DNA from: Psychrobacter immobilis
GTDB lineage: Bacteria; Pseudomonadota; Gammaproteobacteria; Pseudomonadales; Moraxellaceae
DNA length: 64,000 nucleotides
Direction of reading: 5' to 3'
Assembly (NCBI RefSeq): GCF_904846065.1
Contig: NZ_CAJGZV010000001.1
Location: 2,108,001-2,172,000 of the forward strand
The notes below the pieces were generated by a model. That model was not told the origin of the DNA and did no database searches. It saw only the letters and a program-made list of their open reading frames with translations. Both the position numbers and the translations under genes were made by a program. This document shows, in pieces, positions 8,427-18,271 of the stretch. The stretch's first letter is position 1. Each line of letters begins with the position of its first letter.

Positions 8427-8767
8427 GTTTTTCAGGAGAGAGTCTTGAGCACAATATCAGGTGCGTTCATATTAATGAGCTGGCGCTGATAATTGCTACT
8501 TGACCACCGAAGGCGCATCCACCCTGCCAATCGCTCAGGTAAAAGGACTGAAAAACACATGTCACGACTGTTTCGCTGTCTACCATCAATTGCGTAGCAC
8601 ACCCAAACATAAGGCATAACAAATCTGGAGAGCGGTAAGGACGGACGACGCCTTACCCACCGAAGGGGAGAAAATGCGACATCATTTAATTTGGTTTTTT
8701 AAGGCTGATCCTTTTAAAAACGTGCAATGATGGTTCGTGTTGAAAATCTCAGGTTACAGGACAGATA
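8427..8767 (+). promoter_or_regulatory. Tandem glycine riboswitch (two aptamers) upstream of gcvT
   Basis: Aptamer I (8427-8556) opens with GGAGAG at 8435, has ACCACCGAAGG near 8503-8513 and closes with CTCAGGTAAAAGGACTG at 8534-8550. Its P1 stem is a perfect 9 bp, GTTTTTCAG / CTGAAAAAC. Aptamer II (about 8622-8767) has GGAGAG at 8627, a perfect GGTAAGG / CCTTACC stem, CACCGAAGGGG at 8658-8668 and CTCAGGTTACAGGACAG ending near 8765, closed by ATCTG / CAGAT. These are the conserved glycine-aptamer elements in order and in duplicate, directly before the glycine cleavage genes. The linker between aptamers is unusually long, about 65 nt. It is presumed to switch on gcvTH expression when glycine is abundant. 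Confidence 0.92.
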
Positions 8768-8962
8768 GGGCTTTTGCTTAAACCGACGTTCAGCGTCTGT
8801 TTGGCGGATTGCGCTATTTTTCTGTGCCACCCTTGGTTGCAATGTTTGCACCTTGCAATATTGCTTCTCGCTACTATGATAAGGCACATCAGCCCTCATA
8901 CTTTGATACTTGTTTTTACGACTGGTTATCGAATGCAGCTGATGTCCACATAAGGATTTGTT

Positions 8963-10150
8963 ATGACCACTACTCAAGATAATACTGCTCAAAGCGCCAA
9001 CACTTCAGCCCCTAAACGCACACCTCTTTATCAGTCTCACGTTGATAGTGACGGCAAGCTGGTGGACTTTTCTGGTTGGGAATTACCAATTCATTATGGT
9101 TCGCAAATCGAAGAGCACGAAGCGGTACGTACTGATGCTGGTATGTTTGATGTCTCACATATGGTCGTCGCTGATGTCAAAGGTAGCGATACCAAAGCAT
9201 GGCTACAAAAGCTACTGGCCAATGATGTCGATAAACTCAAAACCGTCGGTAAAGCGCTATATTCTGGCATGCTCAACGAGCAAGGCGGCGTCATCGATGA
9301 CTTAATCGTTTACCTAATGAACGAAGACGCTACTGAATACCGTATCGTCTCAAACGCTGCTACTCGTGATAAAGACATGGCACAATTTGACAAAGTCGCC
9401 GAAGGTTTTGACATCAGCATCACCGAGCGTCCAGAGCTTGCCATGATTGCCGTGCAAGGACCAAATGCGATTGAAAAACTGGCGCAAACCAAACCTAGCT
9501 GGGCAGATACTTTAGCTGGTCTTAAGCCTTTCGTTGGTGCTGATTTAACAGACATCGAAGGCACAGATTGGTTCGTTGCTCGGACTGGCTATACCGGTGA
9601 AGATGGCGTCGAAGTCATCATGCATGGTGATGATGCACCAGCGTTTTTTGAACAATTGAAAGCCAATGGCATTAAACCTGCCGGTCTTGGCGCGCGTGAT
9701 ACCTTGCGTATGGAAGCTGGCATGAACCTTTATGGTCATGACATGGACGACAACGTCAGTCCTTACGAATGCAACATGGGCTGGACACTCGCGCTTAAAG
9801 ACGAACGTGATTTTGTCGGTCGTGACGCTTTAGTCAGCAAGCGTCAACAGTCAAAAGACGATCACTCTGCCATGAAGCAAGTTGGCTTGTTGCTAACGAC
9901 ACGCGGCGTATTGCGTGAAGGCATGACCGTCACCATCAATCAAGGTACGGATAATGAGCAAACTGGCATTATCACCAGTGGTACATTCTCCCCTAGTCTA
10001 AAAAATTCGATTGCGATTGCCCGTGTGCCTGCCAGCGTATCAGATGATGATAGCGTTCAGGTCGATCTGCGCGGCAAAGGCAAGTTCGTTGATGTGCGTG
10101 TTCTTAAGCTACCGTTTGTCCGTAATGGCAAACAGCAGTTTGACTCGTAG
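8963..10150 (+). CDS. gcvT: Glycine cleavage T-protein, aminomethyltransferase
   Basis: GcvT transfers the methylene group from the aminomethyl-lipoyl arm of H-protein to tetrahydrofolate, releasing ammonia. At 395 residues it is slightly longer than E. coli GcvT (364), owing to an N-terminal extension of about 20 residues. Family motifs seen are [52 protein letters not shown] and [14 protein letters not shown]. The ATG follows an AAGGA Shine-Dalgarno. It is the first gene behind the tandem glycine riboswitch, with gcvH 69 bp downstream. Confidence 0.97.
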   Translation: MTTTQDNTAQSANTSAPKRTPLYQSHVDSDGKLVDFSGWELPIHYGSQIEEHEAVRTDAGMFDVSHMVVADVKGSDTKAWLQKLLANDVDKLKTVGKALYSGMLNEQGGVIDDLIVYLMNEDATEYRIVSNAATRDKDMAQFDKVAEGFDISITERPELAMIAVQGPNAIEKLAQTKPSWADTLAGLKPFVGADLTDIEGTDWFVARTGYTGEDGVEVIMHGDDAPAFFEQLKANGIKPAGLGARDTLRMEAGMNLYGHDMDDNVSPYECNMGWTLALKDERDFVGRDALVSKRQQSKDDHSAMKQVGLLLTTRGVLREGMTVTINQGTDNEQTGIITSGTFSPSLKNSIAIARVPASVSDDDSVQVDLRGKGKFVDVRVLKLPFVRNGKQQFDS

Positions 10151-10219
10151 GCATTATAAACCCTATTATTAACGTCCACTATTTTTGTTAACCATCCTCT
10201 ATCATTTAGGAGAGAGACC

Positions 10220-10600
10220 ATGAGCAATATCCCAGCAGAACTAAAATACATCGCCAGCCACGAGTGGTTACGCTTAGAAGACGACGGTACTATCACTGTT
10301 GGTATCACTGACCATGCTCAAGACCTATTGGGTGACGTGGTATTCGTTGAATTGCCAGACGTGGGCGACATCATCGCTGTTGATGACGAAATTTCTGTAG
10401 TTGAATCAGTAAAAGCTGCTTCTGACGTTTATGCGCCTATCTCAGGTGAAGTCGTTGCCATCAACGAAGCACTAGAAGACGATCCAGAAATCATCAACTC
10501 TGACCCATATGGCGAAGGTTGGTTCTTTAGAATGAAGCCTGACAACATCGCTGATTACGAAGCACTGCTAACCGCTGATGAGTACGAAAACGAGCTGTAA
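10220..10600 (+). CDS. gcvH: Glycine cleavage H-protein (lipoyl carrier)
   Basis: GcvH carries the aminomethyl intermediate on a lipoylated lysine and shuttles it between P, T and L proteins. At 126 residues it has the usual length. The lipoyl attachment site is Lys65 in [14 protein letters not shown], with the hallmark HEWLRLE near the N-terminus and [10 protein letters not shown] near the C-terminus. A strong AGGAGAGAG Shine-Dalgarno precedes the ATG. It follows gcvT in the same direction and is expected to be cotranscribed under riboswitch control. Confidence 0.97.
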   Translation: MSNIPAELKYIASHEWLRLEDDGTITVGITDHAQDLLGDVVFVELPDVGDIIAVDDEISVVESVKAASDVYAPISGEVVAINEALEDDPEIINSDPYGEGWFFRMKPDNIADYEALLTADEYENEL

Positions 10601-10682
10601 TCTAATCTTCACTCTCTCGCTTAAAAGTGGTGTTTTATTTAAATGCCGCTACTTATAACCTTAAAAAACATAGCTTGTTATA

Positions 10683-10718
10683 ACAGATATTGGCGTCAGC
10701 TGATATCTGTACGCTTTT
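10683..10718 (+). terminator. Possible terminator after gcvH
   Basis: Arms ACAGATAT and ATATCTGT form a perfect 8-bp stem followed by ACGC and a short T-run. If it works, it would separate gcvTH from the downstream nitroreductase gene and gcvP. Confidence 0.4.
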
Positions 10719-10846
10719 TCTTAGAATGCTTATCGCTCAATTTATTGCGTCCAATCGCTATCTGATTTATTCATATCAATTACTTGTCAGGCGCTATTAA
10801 AGAGACGTACTCAATACTGCCCCAAGTTGATCACTTAATCTCAAGC

Positions 10847-11641
10847 ATGGATTCTCACATGACCCCTGACACTGATAATCAAGCAAACGCTCAAGCAAGT
10901 TCTCAAGAAAAATTTGCCACGCCTGATAATACACCGCAGCTGCAAGCGTTTCGCGAAGTGGTTGAATCACGTCGTTCAGTCCGCCGCTTTACCGACACAA
11001 AGATACCTGATGATGTGTTAGCAGACTGTTTGCGTTTGGCCATGCTTGCGCCAAACTCTAGCAATCTACAGCCATGGGAATTTTATGTGATTGATGATGC
11101 GGACAAGCGCAAACGCGCGGTGAAAAACTGCATGAATCAAAATGCAGCGAAAACCGCCGCTCGTTTAATCGCAGTCGTTGCTCGCACCGATGTGTGGCAT
11201 GACCATGCCAAGCAAATATTGCGCGAATACCCTGATAAGCCAGTACCAAAAAAAGTCAAAGACTATTATACCAAAGTCGTTGCCATGGACTTCTTACGAG
11301 GACCTGCCAATGTGGTATCAGCGGCTAAATGGGGTGCGACTCAAGTGGTCAGACGGGTAAAAGGTCCGATTAAATCACCTTACTATACTTTTGAAGACAC
11401 CAAAAACTGGGCGACCAACAATACCGCCCTTGCGGCTGAAAACCTAATGCTTGCACTACGCGCGCATGGCTTTGATAGCTGTCCGATGGGCGGCTTTGAT
11501 GAGCCTGCCATGAAGCGCTTATTAAATTTAAGTGATGATCAACATATCATTATGATGATTGGTGCTGGCGAACGCGCTGATAATGGCGTTTACAACAGCC
11601 AGTTCCGCTTTGACCAAAAGCAATTTGTTCATTACGTATAA
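10847..11641 (+). CDS. Nitroreductase family protein
   Basis: This 264-residue FMN-dependent nitroreductase-fold protein shows the N-terminal FMN-binding pattern SRRSVRRFTD, then LRLAMLAPNSSNLQPWEFYV, and a late ENLMLALRAHGFDSCPMGGF segment. The substrate cannot be predicted. The ATG at MDSHM is chosen over an upstream TTG (10784) that would add 21 poorly conserved residues. It lies between gcvH and gcvP in the same direction, which is unusual for the glycine cleavage genes and may mean cotranscription rather than shared function. Confidence 0.85.
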   Translation: MDSHMTPDTDNQANAQASSQEKFATPDNTPQLQAFREVVESRRSVRRFTDTKIPDDVLADCLRLAMLAPNSSNLQPWEFYVIDDADKRKRAVKNCMNQNAAKTAARLIAVVARTDVWHDHAKQILREYPDKPVPKKVKDYYTKVVAMDFLRGPANVVSAAKWGATQVVRRVKGPIKSPYYTFEDTKNWATNNTALAAENLMLALRAHGFDSCPMGGFDEPAMKRLLNLSDDQHIIMMIGAGERADNGVYNSQFRFDQKQFVHYV

Positions 11642-11717
11642 AATCTTAAACCGTCATTAGTTATTATTACTAGTTATTTTAGCCACCCCTTTATTACTCC
11701 CTTAACCAAGGATTGTC

Positions 11718-14615
11718 ATGACTATCTCGCAAAACCCAACGTTTGATACCTTTAAAGGTTTATTCAACGAAGCTGAATTTGTCTATCGTCATCTAGGCTC
11801 TAATGAGACCAAGCAAGCTGACCTGCTCAGTGCCGTTGGTTATCAAGACATGGCGAGCTTCATCAATGATACCGTGCCTGAGCCCGTGCGCTTGCATAAA
11901 GAGCTAGATTTGCCAGTGGCGATGAGTGAGCATGCCGCGCTTGCCAAATTGCGTACCATGGCAGATGACATCACTGTTAATAAGAGCTATATCGGACAAG
12001 GCTACTCGCCAGTACGTATGCCAGCGGTCATTCAGCGTAACGTCCTTGAAAATCCAGGCTGGTACACCGCTTATACGCCTTATCAGGCAGAGATTGCCCA
12101 AGGTCGTCTAGAAGCCTTGCTTAACTTCCAACAAGTATGTATTGATTTGACTGGTCTTGAGCTTGCTGGCGCGTCATTGCTTGATGAAGCAACCGCAGCC
12201 GCAGAAGCCATGGCAATGTCAAAACGTGTCAGCAAAAGCAAATCAACGCAGTTTTTTGTTGATGACCGTATCTATCCACAAACATTAGATGTTATTAATA
12301 CCCGTGCCAAGTACTTTGGTTGGGAAGTGGTGGTTGGTGATTTTGAACTGGCTAAATCAGGCGATTATTTCGGTGCGCTATTCCAATATGTCGGTGTTGA
12401 AGGCGATGTTAAAGATTTAACCGACATCATCACTGCTGTGAAGAAAAACAAAACTTATGTGAGTGTCGTAAGTGACATCATGAGTTTGGTATTATTAAAA
12501 TCACCAGCAGATATGGGCGCAGACGTCGCTTTAGGTAGCACGCAGCGTTTTGGTATTCCAATGGGCTTTGGTGGTCCACATGCTGCTTACTTTGCCTTCT
12601 CTGACAAAGCCAAGCGCTCAGCGCCTGGTCGTATCATCGGCGTCTCTAAAGATTCACAAGGCAATACCGCCCTACGTATGGCACTACAAACTCGTGAGCA
12701 GCATATCCGCCGCGAAAAAGCCAACTCAAACATCTGCACCTCACAAGTATTGCTTGCCAACCTAGCCGGTATGTATGCCGTTTATCATGGTCCAGATGGC
12801 GTAAAGCGTATCGCTACTCGTATCCATGCGTTTGCGACTGCCTTTGCTGATGTCATCAAAAATACTAACGACAGTAATTTAACCGTGGTACATGACCAAT
12901 TCTTTGACAGCGTCGTCGTTGATTGTGGCTCAGAAAAACTGGCCACTCAAATTTTCGAAAATGCTGACAATGTTGGTTATAACTTATGGCGTCTTGGTGA
13001 AACCAAATTAAGCGTCGCGTTTAGTGAAACCAGCGATCAACAAGATTTTAGCGTCCTAACTCAACTGTTTGTTAGTAAAGCACATGACCTACCAGAAGAC
13101 GCTCGCGTTTCTCTTGATAGTGCACACTTGCGTACCGATGCTATTTTATCGCATCCAGTATTTAACTCGCATCATACTGAACACGAAATGCTGCGTTATT
13201 TAAAATCGCTTGAAGACAAAGATTTAGCAATGAACCGCAGCATGATTTCATTGGGTAGTTGTACCATGAAACTGAATGCCACCAGTGAGATGCTACCGAT
13301 TACTTGGCCCGAATTTGCTAACGTGCATCCTTTTGCACCACGTGACCAAGTCACAGGTTATGTTGCCATGATTGATAGCTTGCAAGACCAGCTGAAAGCC
13401 ATTACTGGTTTTGATGATGTGTCTATGCAGCCAAACTCTGGCGCTTCAGGTGAGTATGCTGGTCTGCTAGCGATTCGCCGTTATCACGAATCATTGGGTG
13501 AAACTGACCGTGATGTTTGTTTAATCCCTCAGTCAGCGCACGGTACTAACCCTGCGACGGCTATGATGATGGGTATGAAAGTAATCGTGGTTAAAACCGA
13601 TGACAATGGTAACGTTGATATCGATGATCTAACTGCTAAGTGTGAAGAAAACAGTGCCAATCTAGGTGCATTGATGATTACTTATCCATCGACGCATGGC
13701 GTGTTTGAAGAAGGCATCCGTAAAATCTGTGACCTTATCCATAAACATGGCGGTCAGGTTTATATGGATGGTGCCAATATGAATGCACAGGTTGGCATGA
13801 TGCAACCGGCTGACGTTGGCGCTGATGTATTGCACATGAACTTGCATAAAACCTTCTGCATCCCGCATGGCGGCGGTGGTCCAGGCATGGGCCCTATCGG
13901 CATGAAATCGCATTTAGCACCCTTTATGGCCAATCATACATTGAGCCCTGTGCATAATGCGCAAAAAGACTGCTCGGCCGTATCGGCAGCCCCTTATGGT
14001 TCAGCAAGCATCCTACCTATTTCATGGATGTACATTGCCATGATGGGTCGTGATGGTCTGCTAAAAGCGACTGAGCTTGCGCTATTAAATGCTAACTATG
14101 TCGCTGCTCAATTAAAAGACCACTACCCTGTCCTTTATACGGGCAAAAACGGTCGCGTCGCGCACGAATGTATCATCGATATTCGTCCGTTGAAAGAAGA
14201 GACGGGCATCAGTGAAAGCGATATTGCTAAGCGCTTGATGGATTACGGTTTCCACTCACCAACGATGAGCTTCCCAGTTGCGGGTACGTTGATGATTGAA
14301 CCAACTGAGTCTGAATCTAAAGAAGAATTAGATCGTTTCATCAGTGCCCTAAAATCTATCAAAGCCGAAGCAATGAAAGCCAAAGCTGGCGAAGAGGGTT
14401 GGACGTTAGAAGACAACCCACTAGTCAACGCGCCGCATACCGCGGCGATGGTCACCAACAGCGAATGGACGCACCCATACAGCCGTGACACAGCAGCATT
14501 CCCACTGCCTTATATCCGCGCCCATAAGTTCTGGCCGAGTGTAGCACGTGTCGATGACGCTTATGGTGATAAGAACCTCATGTGTTCTTGCCCAAGTATC
14601 GAAAACTATATGTAG
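11718..14615 (+). CDS. gcvP: Glycine dehydrogenase (decarboxylating), P-protein
   Basis: GcvP is the PLP enzyme that decarboxylates glycine and loads the aminomethyl group onto lipoylated GcvH. At 965 residues it is the fused, single-chain form (E. coli GcvP is 957). The PLP lysine lies in LHKTFCIPHGGGGPG, and SLGSCTMKLNA and ANMNAQVG are family hallmarks. An AAGGA Shine-Dalgarno precedes the ATG. It lies about 1.1 kb after gcvH, separated by the nitroreductase gene, so it may have its own promoter or rely on readthrough. Confidence 0.97.
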   Translation: MTISQNPTFDTFKGLFNEAEFVYRHLGSNETKQADLLSAVGYQDMASFINDTVPEPVRLHKELDLPVAMSEHAALAKLRTMADDITVNKSYIGQGYSPVRMPAVIQRNVLENPGWYTAYTPYQAEIAQGRLEALLNFQQVCIDLTGLELAGASLLDEATAAAEAMAMSKRVSKSKSTQFFVDDRIYPQTLDVINTRAKYFGWEVVVGDFELAKSGDYFGALFQYVGVEGDVKDLTDIITAVKKNKTYVSVVSDIMSLVLLKSPADMGADVALGSTQRFGIPMGFGGPHAAYFAFSDKAKRSAPGRIIGVSKDSQGNTALRMALQTREQHIRREKANSNICTSQVLLANLAGMYAVYHGPDGVKRIATRIHAFATAFADVIKNTNDSNLTVVHDQFFDSVVVDCGSEKLATQIFENADNVGYNLWRLGETKLSVAFSETSDQQDFSVLTQLFVSKAHDLPEDARVSLDSAHLRTDAILSHPVFNSHHTEHEMLRYLKSLEDKDLAMNRSMISLGSCTMKLNATSEMLPITWPEFANVHPFAPRDQVTGYVAMIDSLQDQLKAITGFDDVSMQPNSGASGEYAGLLAIRRYHESLGETDRDVCLIPQSAHGTNPATAMMMGMKVIVVKTDDNGNVDIDDLTAKCEENSANLGALMITYPSTHGVFEEGIRKICDLIHKHGGQVYMDGANMNAQVGMMQPADVGADVLHMNLHKTFCIPHGGGGPGMGPIGMKSHLAPFMANHTLSPVHNAQKDCSAVSAAPYGSASILPISWMYIAMMGRDGLLKATELALLNANYVAAQLKDHYPVLYTGKNGRVAHECIIDIRPLKEETGISESDIAKRLMDYGFHSPTMSFPVAGTLMIEPTESESKEELDRFISALKSIKAEAMKAKAGEEGWTLEDNPLVNAPHTAAMVTNSEWTHPYSRDTAAFPLPYIRAHKFWPSVARVDDAYGDKNLMCSCPSIENYM

Positions 14616-14648
14616 TTTTCAAATAAGTATGAACAGTTGATATAAAAA

Positions 14649-14684
14649 TAAACCTCCAAGTCAGCAGCTGATTTGGAGGTTTTC
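14649..14684 (+). terminator. Intrinsic terminator after gcvP
   Basis: A near-perfect long hairpin pairs AACCTCCAA with TTGGAGGTT, and the inner TCAGC/GCTGA pairing continues it. A T-run follows. Confidence 0.85.
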
Positions 14685-14761
14685 ATTTTGCCACTAATAT
14701 TTAGCGCTATAATAAAATGGCTATCAATCTATTCACATTATTTACTTGGTTAGAATTAACT

Positions 14762-15451
14762 ATGCAGAAAAACAATCTTGTCATTCTCATCCATGGTCTG
14801 CACCAAACCGCTTGGATCATGCGACCACTGGCCAAACGCTTGCAAGCAACAGGATTTGATACTCATCAATTCGGTTATCGTAGTATGCGTGACGGTATCA
14901 AAACCAATAGTGCCCGCCTAAATAGCTGGCTAGAAAACCATCATCACCCTGACCAACCGATAGATTTGGTCGGTCATAGTTTGGGCGGTTTGATTATTCG
15001 TGATTTTGTCACTACATATCCGCAATGGCAGATAGGACGCTGCGTGACACTTGGGACACCGCATGTAGGCAGTGTATGTGCTGATTACATTTGGCGCTTG
15101 ACCCCAGCTGTGGTGGGGTGCTCGTACGTCGATGCGCTAGATGGAACGGTCGCACCTTTACCGGAGCATATTACCCTTGGGGTGATTGCGGGTAATCGTC
15201 CTTATGGCCTAGGGCAGTTGTTTTTGCAATATCATAATCGCAAATTGCGTAAGACAAATAATATACCATCAGTAGAACATCTACTACACGATGGCACAGT
15301 ATATATAGAAGAAACCAAAATAGAGGCTGCCACGGATCATATAGTTTTACCAGTCTCGCATACTGGGATGCTGGTCGATAAAACAGTAGCCGCGCAAACC
15401 AAATACTTTTTACAACATGGACAGTTCGAACATAACAAACTTACGTTTTGA
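14762..15451 (+). CDS. Alpha/beta hydrolase, lipase-like
   Basis: This 229-residue alpha/beta hydrolase has an HG oxyanion segment (ILIHGLHQTAW) and the nucleophile elbow GHSLGG with Ser73. A late DHIVLPVSHTGML segment supplies a candidate catalytic His. It resembles small triacylglycerol-lipase/PGAP1-like esterases. No signal peptide is visible, so it is probably cytosolic. An upstream ATG at 14717 in frame would add 15 residues; the ATG at MQKNN fits the family start better. It is convergent with rnd, about 40 bp apart. Confidence 0.8.
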   Translation: MQKNNLVILIHGLHQTAWIMRPLAKRLQATGFDTHQFGYRSMRDGIKTNSARLNSWLENHHHPDQPIDLVGHSLGGLIIRDFVTTYPQWQIGRCVTLGTPHVGSVCADYIWRLTPAVVGCSYVDALDGTVAPLPEHITLGVIAGNRPYGLGQLFLQYHNRKLRKTNNIPSVEHLLHDGTVYIEETKIEAATDHIVLPVSHTGMLVDKTVAAQTKYFLQHGQFEHNKLTF

Positions 15452-15490
15452 GAAAAGCATCATCTTTTATCTATGATAGAATCTTGTGGC

Positions 15491-16819
15491 TTATCGAACA
15501 TTGATCCCCATACCCTGCTGCAACTCAATTTTATGTTTTTTGATGACGGGAATCAGGGTGTTCATGACCCAGTCATTCCGCCAACCTTTTAAGCCCTCTG
15601 GCAACCCGCTTAAATCTTTATCAAAAGCAATTACTTCATACAATTGTCCGAGCCACTTCTTACGCATCAATACATTGTCAGGTACGCCGATAGCTCGTGC
15701 GTGATCATCGATCGCTTGCTGCACTGCTTTTGACAGTACTTTATTTTTTGAGCGATACGGCGGTAATAGGCAATCAGGATATTCAGCAGGGTGCAGGTTT
15801 TTTGCTTGATTTATCACTTTTAGCAGCTCTTCTCCGTATAAGCGCAACATACTGCGGTGCATCGTGGTTTTGTGCGCAAGCTCTCGCATATTACTTGGTT
15901 TTTCAGTGATGATCTCACGTACTGCTTGTTTTTTAATCACAAACGTACGCGGCTGATTGGTCGAACGTGCCAGCTCCTCGCGCCACGTCGCAACCGCTTG
16001 CAGTATCGCCATCTGCTGTGAAGTATAACGATAATCTGCCATTGTTAGGTACATTGCGCTGTCTTCAACATGCTGAGTATCATACAAATCACTGGCATAA
16101 AGCTGGCAATCTGCCCATACATAATCGTACAAACCTTGCTTTTTTAACGCATATTCAAGACTTAAATAAAGTGCTGGCAAAAAGCGTACGTCATCAATCG
16201 CATACTGCTCTTGCTCGTCTGATAATGGACGTTGCAGCCAGTCCGACTGGCTTTGTTCTTTATCAATGTGCATGTCTAGCTGGTCGTCAAGCGCTTGCTG
16301 ATAGCCCATTTGCAATTGACCCGTTAAGTAAGACAACGCAATTTGCGTATCAAATATATTGGTCAATGGCGGACAACCAGAGAGTAGATAAAAAATCCCT
16401 AAATCCTCACCACAGGCATGCCAAATCGCTACATCAACTTTGGCTAATGCCTGCCACAGTTCGGTCAGTTGCAACTGCGGGGCATCTAATAAATAAATAT
16501 GATTGCCAGTATTTAGTTGCACCAATGCCAAGCGTGGATAGTAAGTATCACGTTTGATAAATTCGGTATCTAACGCCACCCGACCACAAGTTGCCAATGC
16601 ATCGATAACTTCAGCTAAACCATTTTGCTCACGCACCCACGTGACAGCAGCTTCGTCGGCACTATCTAGCAGTGCATCAATATCTGGCTCTGGCGGTAGA
16701 TCTGCTGACTCTATTTTAGAATTGATTGATGGTTCTAATAAATCATCAGTAGCAGCAATGTTGTCTGCAAGGTTTGATTGGGTGGCAGCAGTCGACGCTG
16801 TTGCAGTATTGTTGGACAC
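15491..16819 (-). CDS. rnd: Ribonuclease D
   Basis: This is a 3'-5' exoribonuclease acting in tRNA 3'-end maturation. The DEDDy nuclease domain shows VALDTEFIKRDTYYP (Exo I), WHACGEDLGIFY (Exo II) and YAIDDVRFLP (Exo III with Tyr and Asp). A region with the character of an HRDC helical domain follows (around AILQAVATWREELA). The 442-residue length exceeds E. coli RNase D (375) because of an acidic, Ala/Ser-rich N-terminal extension of about 60 residues. The start is GTG with an AGGT-type Shine-Dalgarno 8 nt upstream. Confidence 0.92.
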   Translation of the reverse strand: MSNNTATASTAATQSNLADNIAATDDLLEPSINSKIESADLPPEPDIDALLDSADEAAVTWVREQNGLAEVIDALATCGRVALDTEFIKRDTYYPRLALVQLNTGNHIYLLDAPQLQLTELWQALAKVDVAIWHACGEDLGIFYLLSGCPPLTNIFDTQIALSYLTGQLQMGYQQALDDQLDMHIDKEQSQSDWLQRPLSDEQEQYAIDDVRFLPALYLSLEYALKKQGLYDYVWADCQLYASDLYDTQHVEDSAMYLTMADYRYTSQQMAILQAVATWREELARSTNQPRTFVIKKQAVREIITEKPSNMRELAHKTTMHRSMLRLYGEELLKVINQAKNLHPAEYPDCLLPPYRSKNKVLSKAVQQAIDDHARAIGVPDNVLMRKKWLGQLYEVIAFDKDLSGLPEGLKGWRNDWVMNTLIPVIKKHKIELQQGMGINVR

Positions 16820-16977
16820 GGGCAGATACCTGCATAAATAGGAGAAAATAAAACGCTAATCTGCGTTTTAATAAAATGAGAAATGAAAATAATAATAGTG
16901 CAATTATAACAATTTCATGAAACAAAATGGACAAGACTTGGGTTTTATAAAAAAGTGCTATGAAAAATGTCAGTGTG

Positions 16978-17571
16978 CTATAAAAATGAACGATTTTGTA
17001 TGGCCTGACCAAGTGTCATACTATCCAAGTATTCAAGCTCGCCGCCCATTGGTACACCTTGCGCTAAACGTGTGACCTTATTGACATGACGACTGACTGC
17101 CTCGCTGATAAAGTGCGCGGTTGTCTGCCCTTCGACAGTCGTGCCAGTCGCTAAAATCAACTCTTCAACAGGCTCTTGTTTAACCCGCCAAACCAGCTGA
17201 TCAATATTTAAATCGTCAGCACTAATCCCATCAATCGGTGATAAGTGACCACCTAACACAAAGTAGCGACCACGGTAACCGGCGGTCTGCTCTATCGCCA
17301 TCACGTCTGCTGCCGTTTCGACTACGCATAATAAGTTATCATCACGGCGCGGATCTTGGCACAGCGGACAGATGTGATCATCACTAAAGCTGTGACAGCG
17401 CTGGCATTCGACGATATCGCGCATCGCCTCATCAAGCGCTTGGGCAAGTGCCATACCTTGTGGACGTTTTTTGGTCAGCAGATGTAGCGCCATACGTTGG
17501 GCGCTTTTTTGACCCACACCCGGCAAAATACGCAGCTGTTTGACCAGCTGATCAAATTTGGCTGTCAGCAA
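16978..17571 (-). CDS. recR: Recombination mediator protein RecR
   Basis: RecR works with RecFO to load RecA at gapped DNA. The 197-residue length matches the family. An N-terminal helix-hairpin-helix ([20 protein letters not shown]) is followed by a four-Cys zinc finger (CQRC ... CPLC) and a Toprim domain ([15 protein letters not shown], then [14 protein letters not shown]). It begins with TTG after a good AAGGAAG Shine-Dalgarno. The nucleoid protein gene ybaB lies 119 bp upstream in the same direction, the usual ybaB-recR arrangement, although dnaX is absent here. Confidence 0.95.
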   Translation of the reverse strand: MLTAKFDQLVKQLRILPGVGQKSAQRMALHLLTKKRPQGMALAQALDEAMRDIVECQRCHSFSDDHICPLCQDPRRDDNLLCVVETAADVMAIEQTAGYRGRYFVLGGHLSPIDGISADDLNIDQLVWRVKQEPVEELILATGTTVEGQTTAHFISEAVSRHVNKVTRLAQGVPMGGELEYLDSMTLGQAIQNRSFL

Positions 17572-17690
17572 AGCATCTTCCTTTATTTAACTTAATTTAT
17601 AAACCGTAGCTATGAAAATGGGGTCGTATCATGTCGATAACAACCCCATTTTGTCTTTAATATGTCGTGTTTGGCTTAAAAAATAACGAC

Positions 17691-18020
17691 TTAGAACATA
17701 CCTTGCATACCTGGTGGTAGACCCATGCCTGAGGTCGCGCCAGCCATGGTTTCTTCGTATAGCGCATCTGCTTGACGAACGGCGTCATTGATAGCAGCAG
17801 CGATAAGATCTTCGATCATATCTGGCTCATCTTCTAGCAAGCTTGGATCGATGGTTAAACGCTTAACCACATGGCGACCCGTCATGGTGACTTTTACCAG
17901 ACCACTGCCCGCTTCAGCTTGTACTTCTTTATTCGCAAGCTCTTTTTTAGCATTTTCAACGTTTGCTTCGACTTTCTTTTGCATCGTTTGTGCTTGTTGC
18001 ATTAATGCTTGAATATTCAT
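17691..18020 (-). CDS. YbaB/EbfC family nucleoid-associated protein
   Basis: This is a 109-residue DNA-binding protein of the YbaB/EbfC family, which forms tweezer-like dimers and affects nucleoid organisation. The N-terminal coiled helix ([12 protein letters not shown]), the core [20 protein letters not shown] and the Met/Gly-rich C-terminus ([11 protein letters not shown]) are characteristic. It is paired with recR downstream. Its upstream region holds an inverted-repeat miniature element instead of dnaX, the usual neighbour. Confidence 0.93.
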   Translation of the reverse strand: MNIQALMQQAQTMQKKVEANVENAKKELANKEVQAEAGSGLVKVTMTGRHVVKRLTIDPSLLEDEPDMIEDLIAAAINDAVRQADALYEETMAGATSGMGLPPGMQGMF

Positions 18021-18065
18021 AGTTGCCTCTTTTGTTTTTTAATCATAAATGATTGATATTTTACT

Positions 18066-18236
18066 AGGGCGTGTCCTCAATTCAATTGATCATATCTAAA
18101 CGGGTCAAAAATGGCTAAATTTTGCCAAACATCGTTAAATAGCTGGTTAATATCCCGATATTATCTGCGCTATTTTCCTCGTTTGACGGCAATTTATTTC
18201 ATTTTTATCACCATTTTTGAAATAAGGACACGCCCT
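18066..18236. repeat. 171-bp inverted-repeat miniature element, copy A
   Basis: Perfect 12-bp terminal inverted repeats AGGGCGTGTCCT / AGGACACGCCCT bound an AT-rich interior with no ORF. The copy at 42690-42860 has the same length and nearly the same sequence in opposite orientation, while 20040-20100 and 32208-32371 are a shortened and a decayed relative. This is MITE-like. No transposase gene for it is in the window, and flanking target duplications are not clear. Confidence 0.85.
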
Positions 18237-18271
18237 CATATAAAGTGCTAACTGCGATTATACCGTTATCT

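Noticed and set aside
8432..8992. Two minus-strand frames (8432-8617 and 8714-8992)
   Set aside because: They lie antisense to the tandem glycine riboswitch and gcvT leader; structural RNA conservation explains the open frames.
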